64,000 bases of DNA from Croceibacter atlanticus HTCC2559 (GTDB lineage: Bacteria; Bacteroidota; Bacteroidia; Flavobacteriales; Flavobacteriaceae), in NCBI RefSeq assembly GCF_000196315.1, contig NC_014230.1:1054001-1118000 (forward strand). Reading direction: 5' to 3'. Below, piece by piece: positions 54,042-62,390 of this stretch. Every line of letters begins with the position of its first letter. The first letter of the stretch is position 1. The position numbers were made by a program, and so were the translations under genes. The notes below the pieces were generated by a model that saw only the letters and a list, made by a program, of their open reading frames with translations, was not told where the DNA came from and searched no databases.

Positions 54042-55817
54042 TTATGAGTCTATAATCTGCATTTTCTTTAATAAGAACGAGGCATTCATGTTTTGACAAA
54101 TTCCGTTTTTTAAGGTGTAATCAAAATGCAACTCGTTATCTTTAATTTCTGCGTCGAAATAGTAATTATGTACTTCGGGTAAGTTATTGGCAACCTCACA
54201 TAGACTTAAGTCGTGTGTAGCAATTATACCTGTGGAGTTTGTGCCATTTAATTTTTCAATAAACTTTTTAGAACCTATGGCTTTGTCTGTTGAGTTTGTT
54301 CCTTTTAAGATTTCATCTAAAATTATGAAATAATCATCCTTAGCAATTTCATCTACAATAAACTTAAGACGTTTTAATTCTGAAAAGAAGTATGAGGCAT
54401 CATCACTAAGTGAGTCTGTAGTTCTCATACTCGTAATAAGCTTAATAGGATTGTAGGTGCAGGTTTTTGCACAAACAGGTAAACCACAGTTAGCCATAAC
54501 AACCATAAGAGATACGGTTCTTAAAAATGTACTTTTTCCGGCCATATTTGCACCTGTAATGATAAAGAAATGACCGTTTTCTATATGAAACGAATTCTTT
54601 ACAGCCACCTCACTAGCCATTAATGGGTGCGCAGCATCTTCTACATTAAATACAGAAGGTTGCTCTGTTATTTTTGGGAAAGTAAACTCTTTATGGTTAA
54701 AGCTAAAATTACCTAGGCTGTTGTAAGCATCAAACACAGCAACAACCTCAAACCAATCTGAAACTTGGTGTTTGTGGGCTTTTATCCATTGCTCAATTTT
54801 GTAAGATTGAAAATTATCCCATTGTAAAAAGCCGTTGCCAAAAATGCCAAAAAGCATATTGTTACGTTGGTCTAAAGCACTTAATAGTTTTGAGAAACGA
54901 GATAATACTAGTGATGCTTGCTCTTTCTCGGTTACTATTTTAGCTTTTTGTTCTTTTAAAAATTCAGAAGAAAATTCTGTAGCTTCAATTTGCTGAATAA
55001 GTTGATAGTATTGCTCAAATAAGCCTTGTATCTTAGAAGTGTGAGAAGAAAGCAGGTTTACTTTCTTTACAAATAATCCTGTTATTGCTAAACCAACAAA
55101 GAACCAAAAGCCTACAAGATAAACTGAAACAATATCAAAAAAATAAAGCGCAATTAAAGTAATTGAGATTCCGCTAAAAACAAATGGTAGCCAAGTAAAC
55201 AATTTTGGGATTGCGGGTTTGTAGTTTGCAAGCCATGTCTTTACAGTTTGTGTGGTAATTTCAGTCTTTACCAAGCTTGCGGTTGCAGAAAAGTTTTGGC
55301 GCCATTCTGGTTTTTCAGCAAGTTCTTTTATAGCTTCTTGTTTTATTGAGATTCTATGTGTCTCGTTAGCTTTAAGATACTCTGCTAACTTGCGTGCTCC
55401 TTCTGTTAACGCAGCTCTGTTTAAATATTGAAAAAACGATTGTGGTCCAAATAAATCTATATCGTGACTATAATGGTGAGCAGGATCTATATATTCTGAA
55501 CCGTTTGGAAGCTTAGAGTAATTACGGTTAAGTACTTCTAATTCAATTTCATTTAAAGCCACTAATTGTCTTAGCTTGTCGCGTTTTGCCTGTAAATTTG
55601 AGTGACGCGACACCAAAAATAAAAACACAGCTATAATCACAAAAATGCTTAATAAAATAGCTTGAGTGTTTGGGTAAGACGCATATACTACATAGGCGCC
55701 AACTATAAATACAGCGAGTCTTAACATACTAGACCATAAAAGCTTGGTCTTTAATTGAGATAAGGCTGAGTTATGGGTCTCTAATTGACCTTTGTAAAAT
55801 TTTTTAGCTTCTTGCAT
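54042..55817 (-). CDS. Membrane-anchored MutS-family ATPase
   Basis: A 591-residue protein with two pairs of predicted membrane helices near the N-terminus (about 30-75 and 205-250), then MutS core and ATPase domains. Walker A GANMAGKST and Walker B FIILDEILKGTNS are intact, with the MRTTDSLSDDASYFFSEL signal loop. It lacks the mismatch-recognition domain (no FxE motif) of canonical MutS. It resembles the short MutS-like proteins common in Bacteroidota whose role is unknown. The start at 55817 is an ATG; an upstream TTG at 55847 is rejected. Its operon neighbours are an MmcQ/YjbR protein (upstream) and YdjM-like (downstream). Confidence 0.85.
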   Translation of the reverse strand: MQEAKKFYKGQLETHNSALSQLKTKLLWSSMLRLAVFIVGAYVVYASYPNTQAILLSIFVIIAVFLFLVSRHSNLQAKRDKLRQLVALNEIELEVLNRNYSKLPNGSEYIDPAHHYSHDIDLFGPQSFFQYLNRAALTEGARKLAEYLKANETHRISIKQEAIKELAEKPEWRQNFSATASLVKTEITTQTVKTWLANYKPAIPKLFTWLPFVFSGISITLIALYFFDIVSVYLVGFWFFVGLAITGLFVKKVNLLSSHTSKIQGLFEQYYQLIQQIEATEFSSEFLKEQKAKIVTEKEQASLVLSRFSKLLSALDQRNNMLFGIFGNGFLQWDNFQSYKIEQWIKAHKHQVSDWFEVVAVFDAYNSLGNFSFNHKEFTFPKITEQPSVFNVEDAAHPLMASEVAVKNSFHIENGHFFIITGANMAGKSTFLRTVSLMVVMANCGLPVCAKTCTYNPIKLITSMRTTDSLSDDASYFFSELKRLKFIVDEIAKDDYFIILDEILKGTNSTDKAIGSKKFIEKLNGTNSTGIIATHDLSLCEVANNLPEVHNYYFDAEIKDNELHFDYTLKNGICQNMNASFLLKKMQIIDS

Positions 55818-55879
55818 AGCTGCAAAAGTAAGGAATTGAAAGCTCAAAACTCACCTAATTAAATCTGCTGAATAGGGTT

Positions 55880-56254
55880 TTAAGAATCTAGATTGTTAAG
55901 CGATTCTTTTTGTTTTTTTGTGAGGTTGGCTACAACTAAATCGTAACTGTAATCTATTAGAGTAATGAGACGTTTTGCAGGGACATTGCTATTAACATTT
56001 ACACTGTTCCAGTGCTTTTTGCTCATATGGTAAGCTCCGTAAATATCATCAGGAAACTCATCTCTCAACTCTAAAGCTTTATCTGGTTCGCACTTTAAAT
56101 TTATAAATTGATTTCCAGACTCCCATTTTTCTAAACCTACTAACGCAAACATTTTATTCATCACTTTAAATACAAGCGTATGCTCATCAAAAGGAAACTC
56201 TGCGGTGGTTCCTTTTTTAGATAGACAATAGTTTTGTAGCGCTTCAATATTCAT
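55880..56254 (-). CDS. MmcQ/YjbR family protein
   Basis: A 124-residue single-domain protein. The pattern CLSKKGTTAEFPFDEHTLVFKVMNKMFALVGLE ... HMSKKHWNSVNV is typical of MmcQ/YjbR (CyaY-like fold), predicted to bind DNA. Its genetic role is not established. It sits 2 nt downstream of the YcxB-like gene and 62 nt upstream of the MutS-like gene, so is in the same operon. Confidence 0.88.
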   Translation of the reverse strand: MNIEALQNYCLSKKGTTAEFPFDEHTLVFKVMNKMFALVGLEKWESGNQFINLKCEPDKALELRDEFPDDIYGAYHMSKKHWNSVNVNSNVPAKRLITLIDYSYDLVVANLTKKQKESLNNLDS

Positions 56255-56256
56255 AA

Positions 56257-56724
56257 CTAATAGGTTGTAATTAAGTTATTTAATTGAGAGGCTTCTTGTG
56301 ATGTAATTTGCGCTTTGGGTAAATGCAAGACTTCATTTTTAGAAGTTCTTAATGCATAGTGTGTTTCATTTTGCTGAACACTTTTAAAAAATTGGTGTTC
56401 TAATTCTGAAACAGCATCATCTTCTTGTAAAATAATTTTGTCTGGTGTTATTTGAAATTGAAAGGTATACCCTTCAAACAAACGTGGTTTTAAAAACGGA
56501 ATTATAATAGGTTTTAAGGTATAATAAATACCGAAAACTAAAGTGAAACCAGATAACGATTGTATGAAGCTAGACTCTACAAAATAGTAATTGTACAAAC
56601 TTAGCGCTATAATAAAGAGACCACCAAAACGTCTCATAATCTTAAGGTATGGCTTGCCTACTTTATAATAGTTGTTTCTATAAATTGAAATACGTTCTGC
56701 TTTAGTAAGTGTAATGGTGCTCAT
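56257..56724 (-). CDS. YcxB-like membrane protein
   Basis: A 155-residue protein with two membrane helices (about 30-75) and a C-terminal soluble domain of PH-like/YcxB type (TFQFQITPDKIILQEDDAVSELEHQFFKSVQQNETHYALRTSKNEVLHLPK). Function unknown. Its ATG overlaps the stop of the upstream DUF4230 gene (1 nt overlap), so translation is coupled. Confidence 0.72.
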   Translation of the reverse strand: MSTITLTKAERISIYRNNYYKVGKPYLKIMRRFGGLFIIALSLYNYYFVESSFIQSLSGFTLVFGIYYTLKPIIIPFLKPRLFEGYTFQFQITPDKIILQEDDAVSELEHQFFKSVQQNETHYALRTSKNEVLHLPKAQITSQEASQLNNLITTY

Positions 56725-57341
56725 TAATGTAGTTTTTTAATGTCTCCTTTTTCGCCATCTATAGCTAATGCAGAGTAATCTAATTTCCAACCTATAGTTT
56801 CAGCTAAGCTTTCCATTAATAAGATGCTATTTAAGGCTTCTTTCTTGGCTTGCTCTAACAATCCACTTTCTGGAACTTTATCAATTATATGTTGTTTGGC
56901 CTCGCGGTTCATTTCTGTGAGATCGTGGCTTGTAAAAGGGTTTGCCCAACCTTCACGCTTGTCGTAAAATTTCACATCACTATCTATAGTTAAAATTTCA
57001 GGTTGTGGAAAGTTTGAAATTTTAACCAGTTTTTGTTCTGGATCGCTTGTAAGTTCAATCTTATTTAAATCGAACCCAACGTGTGCCTTTGCATTAATAA
57101 GTATAATTGCTTTTTTTCTGCCAATAAAGTAATCTACCCATTTGTCTTTTAGGCTTTTGTAATGGTAAATTTCGGCAAAATCACCTTCTACAGTTACCAA
57201 TTTACAAACACGCTTCATCTTCTCTAAAAGTACAACGCTTTGTGTGTCTGTACGTTTACGAGAATTGCGTTTAGAAAATGCATTAAAAATAAAATAGGCG
57301 ACAATTGCGCCACCAGCTAAACCGAGGAAAAGTAACTCCAT
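56724..57341 (-). CDS. DUF4230 family protein
   Basis: A 205-residue protein with an N-terminal membrane helix (about 2-20) followed by a soluble domain with the DUF4230 pattern (VCKLVTVEGDFAEIYHYKS ... KAIILINAKAHVGFDLNKIEL ... LPQPEIL-like FPQPEILTIDSD). First gene of the operon with YcxB-like, MmcQ/YjbR, MutS-like and YdjM-like genes. A -7 box lies 7 nt upstream of its ATG. Role unknown. Confidence 0.83.
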   Translation of the reverse strand: MELLFLGLAGGAIVAYFIFNAFSKRNSRKRTDTQSVVLLEKMKRVCKLVTVEGDFAEIYHYKSLKDKWVDYFIGRKKAIILINAKAHVGFDLNKIELTSDPEQKLVKISNFPQPEILTIDSDVKFYDKREGWANPFTSHDLTEMNREAKQHIIDKVPESGLLEQAKKEALNSILLMESLAETIGWKLDYSALAIDGEKGDIKKLH

Positions 57342-57347
57342 AGACTA

Positions 57348-57355
57348 CAAAGTTA
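57348..57355 (-). promoter_or_regulatory. -7 box of the DUF4230 operon, almost on the start codon
   Basis: Minus-strand TAACTTTG matches TAnnTTTG and ends 7 nt before ATG 57341. The five-gene operon would have a leader of only a few nucleotides. Confidence 0.42.
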
Positions 57356-57466
57356 GTAGTTTTTTAAATATCATGGCAGTATCTATAAGCTTCAACAAGT
57401 ACGAGATGCAAAAATAACTTCTTATCTCTAAAAATTTAAATGGATGAGTTTGTGGTATAGTCTGTT

Positions 57467-58213
57467 TTATAAAATTCTATAAAGAACAGGTTTGCTTGGT
57501 GAGGCATCATTCTCAAAAGAGGCAATTTGTAAATTGAGAATATAGTCTCCATCTTTTACAGCATTTGGTACATAGATTAGTTCTGTGATAGTGGCATTAA
57601 ACCTTGTGTCATTAGGATAATTCCAGAATGCATGATGTGCCAATAACTCTCCACCATCTTTTTCTTTATCCACACTTGGTAAATCTATAAGCAAGTGCTG
57701 TACACCACAACGCCTAATATATGCTGCTGCTTTTTCTGTGAGATACGGCCAATTGGTATTGGAGTATTGGCGTGTTTTCTTTTTAGAGGTATTGGGCAGC
57801 GTTCTTATAATAAGTGCTTCGGCTTGATGTGGTTTAAAAAATGTTTTTATCTGTTTCTTAGACAACACAAAGTCTTCGTTACGTTGTTCTGGAACTATAG
57901 AAATTACTTTAGCTTTAAACATATATGTTTTTAAGCTGTTGTTAATGCTATGAAACTGTTCTGTAATATGGCCAACACATTCTGTATGTGTTCCGTGCGC
58001 GTGAGGATTAAACCAAATGTTGTTAAAGTTTACATCTGCGCCCTCAGAAACTTTACCAACCCATTTTTTATCTGAAACAGGCTCTATTTTTGGGGCTTTT
58101 AAATACCAAGCTTCTGGATTGTTATTACCATCTTTAAGAGGTAAAGAAATATCTATAGGTGCATTAAAATCGACAGTGTAAAGTGATTCTTTATGTTTTA
58201 TGGTGGCGCGCAC
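57467..58213 (-). CDS. Cyclase-family (kynurenine formamidase-like) hydrolase
   Basis: A 248-residue protein of the cyclase/KynB fold. The metal-binding motif HxGTHxE-like is visible as HAHGTHTECVGH, with further His in HHAFWNYP and the DLPSVDKEKDGG segment. KynB enzymes hydrolyse N-formylkynurenine; relatives act on other cyclic amides or esters, so the substrate is uncertain. No ATG fits; the start is GTG at 58213. Monocistronic downstream of the ExbB-like gene, separated by a terminator. Confidence 0.82.
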   Translation of the reverse strand: MRATIKHKESLYTVDFNAPIDISLPLKDGNNNPEAWYLKAPKIEPVSDKKWVGKVSEGADVNFNNIWFNPHAHGTHTECVGHITEQFHSINNSLKTYMFKAKVISIVPEQRNEDFVLSKKQIKTFFKPHQAEALIIRTLPNTSKKKTRQYSNTNWPYLTEKAAAYIRRCGVQHLLIDLPSVDKEKDGGELLAHHAFWNYPNDTRFNATITELIYVPNAVKDGDYILNLQIASFENDASPSKPVLYRIL

Positions 58214-58249
58214 AGCGAGTATATTTTTTAGAGTTCAGCTAAAGTTACA

Positions 58250-58287
58250 TGAAATAAAATAAGCTCGCTATGTGAAATAGCGAGCTT
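58250..58287 (-). terminator. Terminator after the ExbB-like gene
   Basis: Arms AAGCTCGCTAT (58261-58271) and ATAGCGAGCTT (58277-58287), followed on the minus strand by a T-rich run. It separates the ExbB-like gene from the cyclase. Confidence 0.8.
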
Positions 58288-58309
58288 TATTAAATTTTTA
58301 ACCCTAACC

Positions 58310-58654
58310 TTATTTCTTAAGGTTTAGTATAATGATAAACAATCTTCCAAATATAAAAGTAAACAATCCGAAAACGGTTGTAAGAAAAGCAATTTTTAAG
58401 CCGCCTGCCATTACGCCTTGCGATACACTGCCAGCACCTTCTATAGCATCAAAAGCTTGTATAAGGCCAATAACACTACCTAAAATTCCCCAAGCTAGAA
58501 TAAATAATGAGATATTACTAAGCAATGTGATAGTATGATCCTTATTTGCTTTTGTAACAAGTTGCCTAACAAATAGAGCAACAAGAATTATGAAAATGAA
58601 TACTATTGGCCACATGAAGAAAGGACCACCTTCGTTAATACGATCTAAAAGCAT
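58310..58654 (-). CDS. Small MotA/TolQ/ExbB-type proton-channel protein
   Basis: A 114-residue protein with three predicted membrane helices, matching only the core of MotA/TolQ/ExbB channels (GGPFFMWPIVFIFIILVALF, LAWGILGSVIGLIQAFDAIEGAGSVSQGVMAGGLKIAFLTTVFGL). It is about half the usual ExbB length and has no ExbD/TolR gene beside it. It may form a pentameric proton channel or a stand-alone membrane oligomer; the partner is unknown. Flanked by the LytS/LytTR pair on the divergent side. Confidence 0.8.
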   Translation of the reverse strand: MLLDRINEGGPFFMWPIVFIFIILVALFVRQLVTKANKDHTITLLSNISLFILAWGILGSVIGLIQAFDAIEGAGSVSQGVMAGGLKIAFLTTVFGLFTFIFGRLFIIILNLKK

Positions 58655-58865
58655 AATACTGTGTTTTAATGATTAATAGGTGTCTAAACTAGGCACTATA
58701 AAGCTACATTATTTTTATTTGCGACCAACAACCAATTTATGAGTGGTTTTTACAGCATCTTGTATAAATTAATTATTAATAAACTTGTTATGACTGAAAA
58801 CCTTGTTAAACCAGTCATTCGTCTCAAAAGTTATAAGTATTGCTCAATTTTTAGCATCTTGCAGT

Positions 58866-59918
58866 GTGGATATATTAAAATTCAATCAAACTAAATTTTT
58901 AGCATCTCATATTCTTTTATGGGTAGGTGTTTGGTTCTTTTTTGTGTATTTCTTTAGTTACAACTCTTCAAACTCACTTTACGTTACTTGGTTTTCTAGT
59001 ATTTTGTTACCCTTAACAATGGCAACAACCTATACTACTGTTTACTACCTTATTCCTAAATATCTATTAACTAGAAATTATGGGTTATTTGTACTATACT
59101 CTACCTACACATTAATCTTTACATCTTATATAGTTATCCTTACAATGTTTGGCAGCTTTATGCTTTTGTCTAATTTTAATGTAGTGGATATGCCGCCTAT
59201 GAGTAGAAACTTTGTGTTTATACTTATTTTAGTATACCTCATAGTAGGTCTTGTAAGCTTTGTAAGCATACTTAATTATAATTTTAAGACGCTATCAAAA
59301 AATAAAGCCTTAGAGAATAAGATATTAGATGCACAGCTAAAAATTAAAGACCAAGAATTACATTATTTAAAGAAGCAAATTCATCCTCACTTTCTGTTTA
59401 ATTCTTTAAATACCATTTATGGATTTTCACTGAAGAAATCTGAACAAACTCCAGATGTTATACTGAAGCTATCTAATTTGCTAGATTATATTTTATACCA
59501 AGTACAACAACCTAAGGTAGCTTTAAAACAAGAGATTATACATATTGAAGATTATATTAGTCTTGAGCAAATTCGTTTTCAGGATACCTTAAAAACTAAG
59601 GTAAACTACAACACCTTTAATCCTAATCTTGAAATACCACCTATGCTGTTTTTACCATTTGTTGAAAATGCATTTAAGCATGGCGCAATCCTCAATGGTT
59701 TCTTACAGATAGAGATGACAGTAAATGTGCAGACAGCTAGCATTGAGTTTGAGATAAAAAATACAGTAAAATCTAAAACACCAGCTAACGGTAATGGCTT
59801 AGGATTACCAACCATTAGAAAGCGATTAGACTTGTTATACCAAGATAATTATGAGTTAAACTCTAGCTTAGTGAATAACTGGTATACTGTTAACTTAAAA
59901 TTAAACACCAATGTCTAA
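58866..59918 (+). CDS. LytS/YehU-type sensor histidine kinase
   Basis: A kinase of about 350 residues. Four membrane helices (first about 150 residues from FLASHILLWVGVWFFFVYFF), a coiled-coil linker (LENKILDAQLKIKDQELHYLKKQ), then a His_kinase domain with phospho-acceptor His in HPHFLFNSLNT and an HATPase region (FVENAFKHGA, GNGLGLPTIRKRL). The start is unclear: no ATG fits; GTG 58866 gives DILKFNQTKFLASH and is preferred, TTG 58803 is an alternative. Its last 8 nt overlap the response-regulator start, so the two are translated together. It senses an unknown membrane signal. Confidence 0.88.
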   Translation: MDILKFNQTKFLASHILLWVGVWFFFVYFFSYNSSNSLYVTWFSSILLPLTMATTYTTVYYLIPKYLLTRNYGLFVLYSTYTLIFTSYIVILTMFGSFMLLSNFNVVDMPPMSRNFVFILILVYLIVGLVSFVSILNYNFKTLSKNKALENKILDAQLKIKDQELHYLKKQIHPHFLFNSLNTIYGFSLKKSEQTPDVILKLSNLLDYILYQVQQPKVALKQEIIHIEDYISLEQIRFQDTLKTKVNYNTFNPNLEIPPMLFLPFVENAFKHGAILNGFLQIEMTVNVQTASIEFEIKNTVKSKTPANGNGLGLPTIRKRLDLLYQDNYELNSSLVNNWYTVNLKLNTNV

Positions 59919-60621
59919 AACATTTAATGCTATAATAGTAGATGATGAGCCTATTGCTAGAGACATTATACGAACGCATTTAGAAAAGCTACCACAACTA
60001 CTAGTTATGGCAGAATGTAAAAATGCTATCGATGCTTTGGCAGTCTTAAAAGCAGAACATATTGATGTTGTTTTTTTAGATATTAATATGCCCGAAGTGT
60101 CTGGTTTATCTTTTGGGAAACTCATAAATAAAGATGTGAAAATAATTTTTACAACGGCACATAGAGAATATGCTGTTGAAGGCTTTGAGCTTCAGGCTGT
60201 AGATTACCTTTTAAAACCAATTTCCTTTGAGCGCTTAAAAAAAGCTACAGATAAATTAACAGGGTTTGTACAAGAAACAGAACAAGAAATTAGGGTTAAA
60301 ACAGATACACCTTCAGATTTTACTTTTGTAAGAGCCGATCGAAAAATGGTTAAAGTAAATTTTGATGATATTAGCTATGTAGAAAGTTTGAGTGACTATA
60401 TAAAAATACATACTAATACAGATACAGTAGTTACTAGAGAGACAATTTCAAACTTTGAAGCCAAGTTGCCTAAGCTTCAGTTTATAAGAACACATAGGTC
60501 TTTTATTGTTTCAATCTCAAATATAGTGTCTTTTACAAATGAGTATGTTGAGGTGCCAAATAAAGCGATTCCTATAAGTAGAAGCTATAAAGAAGAGGTA
60601 TTGTTAAGATTGCAGAATTAA
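59911..60621 (+). CDS. LytTR-family response regulator
   Basis: A 236-residue regulator with an N-terminal receiver domain (acidic D11, D12; phospho-acceptor D57 in VFLDINMPEVSG; Lys in YLLKPISFERL) and a C-terminal LytTR DNA-binding domain (about 135-236, FTFVRADRKMVKVNFDDISYVESLSDYIKIHT). Cognate partner of the overlapping LytS-type kinase. Targets are unknown; the divergent ExbB-like gene is the nearest candidate outside the pair. Convergent with hemW, 6 nt apart. Confidence 0.93.
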   Translation: MSKTFNAIIVDDEPIARDIIRTHLEKLPQLLVMAECKNAIDALAVLKAEHIDVVFLDINMPEVSGLSFGKLINKDVKIIFTTAHREYAVEGFELQAVDYLLKPISFERLKKATDKLTGFVQETEQEIRVKTDTPSDFTFVRADRKMVKVNFDDISYVESLSDYIKIHTNTDTVVTRETISNFEAKLPKLQFIRTHRSFIVSISNIVSFTNEYVEVPNKAIPISRSYKEEVLLRLQN

Positions 60622-60627
60622 TAAGTG

Positions 60628-61758
60628 CTATTTTAAATTCAGCATAAATAATTCTGAAGCAATTCCGTCACTTAAAAATTTACCTTTTTTTGTTACAATA
60701 ATGGTATCTCCGTCTAAAAATAAAAGATGATCTTCTATAAAATATTTGGCCTGTTGTAAGACGTAAGTTTTAAAATTTAGGCCAAATTCCTTTTCAATTT
60801 TACTAAGTGAAATTCCCCAAATGGTGCGTAAGCCTGTCATGACATATTCATTGTACCTGTCTGTAACAGATAACGTTTCAACCTCATTAGGGATAATTCC
60901 TTGTTGTATACTTTTAATGTATTTTGGATTGTTATTTATATTCCAACTTCGTTGTTTGCCATTATAGCTATGTGCAGAAGGACCTATGCCAAGATAAGAT
61001 TTACCTGTCCAGTATGCCGTATTGTTGTTAGAGTGATATCCTTGTTTTCCAAAGTTTGAAAACTCATAATTACTATAGCCTGCTTGTTGCAGTGTTTCAA
61101 CAAGAATATCAAAATGTTGTTTTGCTAAATCATCATCAACTGGAGGCACAACACCTTTTTCTATAAAGCGTTTAAGTGCAGTATTGGGCTCAACAGTAAG
61201 CGCATAACTAGAAATATGTGGTATATCAAGTTGTAGAGCAATGTTGAGATTCTCTTTCCATTTTTGGGTTGTCATTCCTGGAACCCCATAAATGAGATCT
61301 ATTGAGATGTTATCAAATTCAGTTTTTGAAAATTCAATACATTGTAAGGCTTCTTTAGCATTATGAGCACGATTCATCAGTTTTAAATCGTCTTCAAAAA
61401 AAGATTGAATGCCAATACTAAGCCTATTAATTTTAGATTTTCCTAACTCTGTAATTTTGTCTTTGGTTAAATCATCTGGATTTGCTTCAAGCGTAATTTC
61501 AGGAGTTTCAGAAACGTTGTAATTAGTATAAACAGTTTCAATAAGGCTATTTAACTCTTCAGCAGAAAGTAGAGAAGGTGTGCCGCCGCCAAAATATATG
61601 CACTCCACAGTATTGGTAAGCTCAACTTTACGAAGTGATAATTCTGTTTTAAGAGTATTTACAAGCTCATCTTTTTTCTTTAATGAGGTAGAAAAATGAA
61701 AGTCGCAGTAATGACAGGCTTGTTTGCAGAATGGAATATGTATATATATGCTAGACAA
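60628..61758 (-). CDS. hemW: Radical SAM haem chaperone HemW
   Basis: A 376-residue radical SAM protein. It begins SSIYIHIPFCKQACHYCDFHFS, with the Fe-S/SAM motif CxxxCxxC, and contains YFGGGTPSLL, RLSIGIQSF and GYSNYEFSNF, all typical of HemW (formerly called oxygen-independent coproporphyrinogen oxidase-like), which binds haem rather than making it. The only start that fits the family N-terminus is a TTG at 61758; no ATG lies nearby. It lies 48 nt downstream of ruvC on the same strand. Confidence 0.92.
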   Translation of the reverse strand: MSSIYIHIPFCKQACHYCDFHFSTSLKKKDELVNTLKTELSLRKVELTNTVECIYFGGGTPSLLSAEELNSLIETVYTNYNVSETPEITLEANPDDLTKDKITELGKSKINRLSIGIQSFFEDDLKLMNRAHNAKEALQCIEFSKTEFDNISIDLIYGVPGMTTQKWKENLNIALQLDIPHISSYALTVEPNTALKRFIEKGVVPPVDDDLAKQHFDILVETLQQAGYSNYEFSNFGKQGYHSNNNTAYWTGKSYLGIGPSAHSYNGKQRSWNINNNPKYIKSIQQGIIPNEVETLSVTDRYNEYVMTGLRTIWGISLSKIEKEFGLNFKTYVLQQAKYFIEDHLLFLDGDTIIVTKKGKFLSDGIASELFMLNLK

Positions 61759-61806
61759 TGAAAGTAATTAATGTTATTAGTTAGCTATTTTATGTAAACT
61801 CAGATG

Positions 61807-62361
61807 TTATTTTACAATTCGCTTTTCATTCTGTTTTACAAAGGCATCCCAGCCAGAGTAACTTTTACCAACTTCAATACGGCCAGTGTTATAAAAATGG
61901 CAAACTGCTGCTGCAAGGCCATCTGTACTGTCTAGGTTTTTAGGTAAGGTCTTAAGTTTTAAAACACTTTGTAGCATTTTGGCAACCTGTTCTTTACTAG
62001 CATTTCCGTTTCCTGTTATTGCCATCTTTATTTTTTTTGGCAAATACTCTGTTACAGGAACTTCTCTGCTTAATCCTGCAGCCATAGCTACGCCTTGGGC
62101 ACGACCAAGTTTAAGCATACTCTGTACATTCTTTCCAAAAAAAGGCGCTTCAATAGCTATTTCATCTGGATTAAACGTGTCTATCAACTCAATTGTACGT
62201 TCAAAAATTAGTTTAAGTTTAATATAAGGATCGGTATATTTTTTAAGCTGAAGTTCATTTAACTGAAGACACTCCATTTTTTTATTTACCACTTTAATTA
62301 CTCCAAAACCCATAATTGTGGTACCTGGATCTATGCCTAATATGATGCGTTCTTTGCTCAA
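61807..62361 (-). CDS. ruvC: Crossover junction endodeoxyribonuclease RuvC
   Basis: A 184-residue Holliday-junction resolvase. The acidic active site is visible: Asp in ILGIDPGTTIMGFGV, Glu in EIAIEAPFFGKN, and Asp pair in DSTDGLAAAVCHF. It cuts four-way junctions with RuvAB. It is divergent from the flippase-like gene with only 29 nt between the two start codons, and precedes hemW. Confidence 0.95.
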   Translation of the reverse strand: MSKERIILGIDPGTTIMGFGVIKVVNKKMECLQLNELQLKKYTDPYIKLKLIFERTIELIDTFNPDEIAIEAPFFGKNVQSMLKLGRAQGVAMAAGLSREVPVTEYLPKKIKMAITGNGNASKEQVAKMLQSVLKLKTLPKNLDSTDGLAAAVCHFYNTGRIEVGKSYSGWDAFVKQNEKRIVK

Positions 62362-62387
62362 AACTTTAGTGTAAAACGTTACTTTTG
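62353..62387 (+). promoter_or_regulatory. Promoter of the flippase-like gene, overlapping ruvC start
   Basis: TTTG (62353-62356), 23 nt, TACTTTTG (62380-62387). The -7 box ends 3 nt before ATG 62391, predicting a leaderless transcript. The -33 element lies within the first codons of the divergent ruvC. Confidence 0.45.
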
Positions 62388-62390
62388 GAT

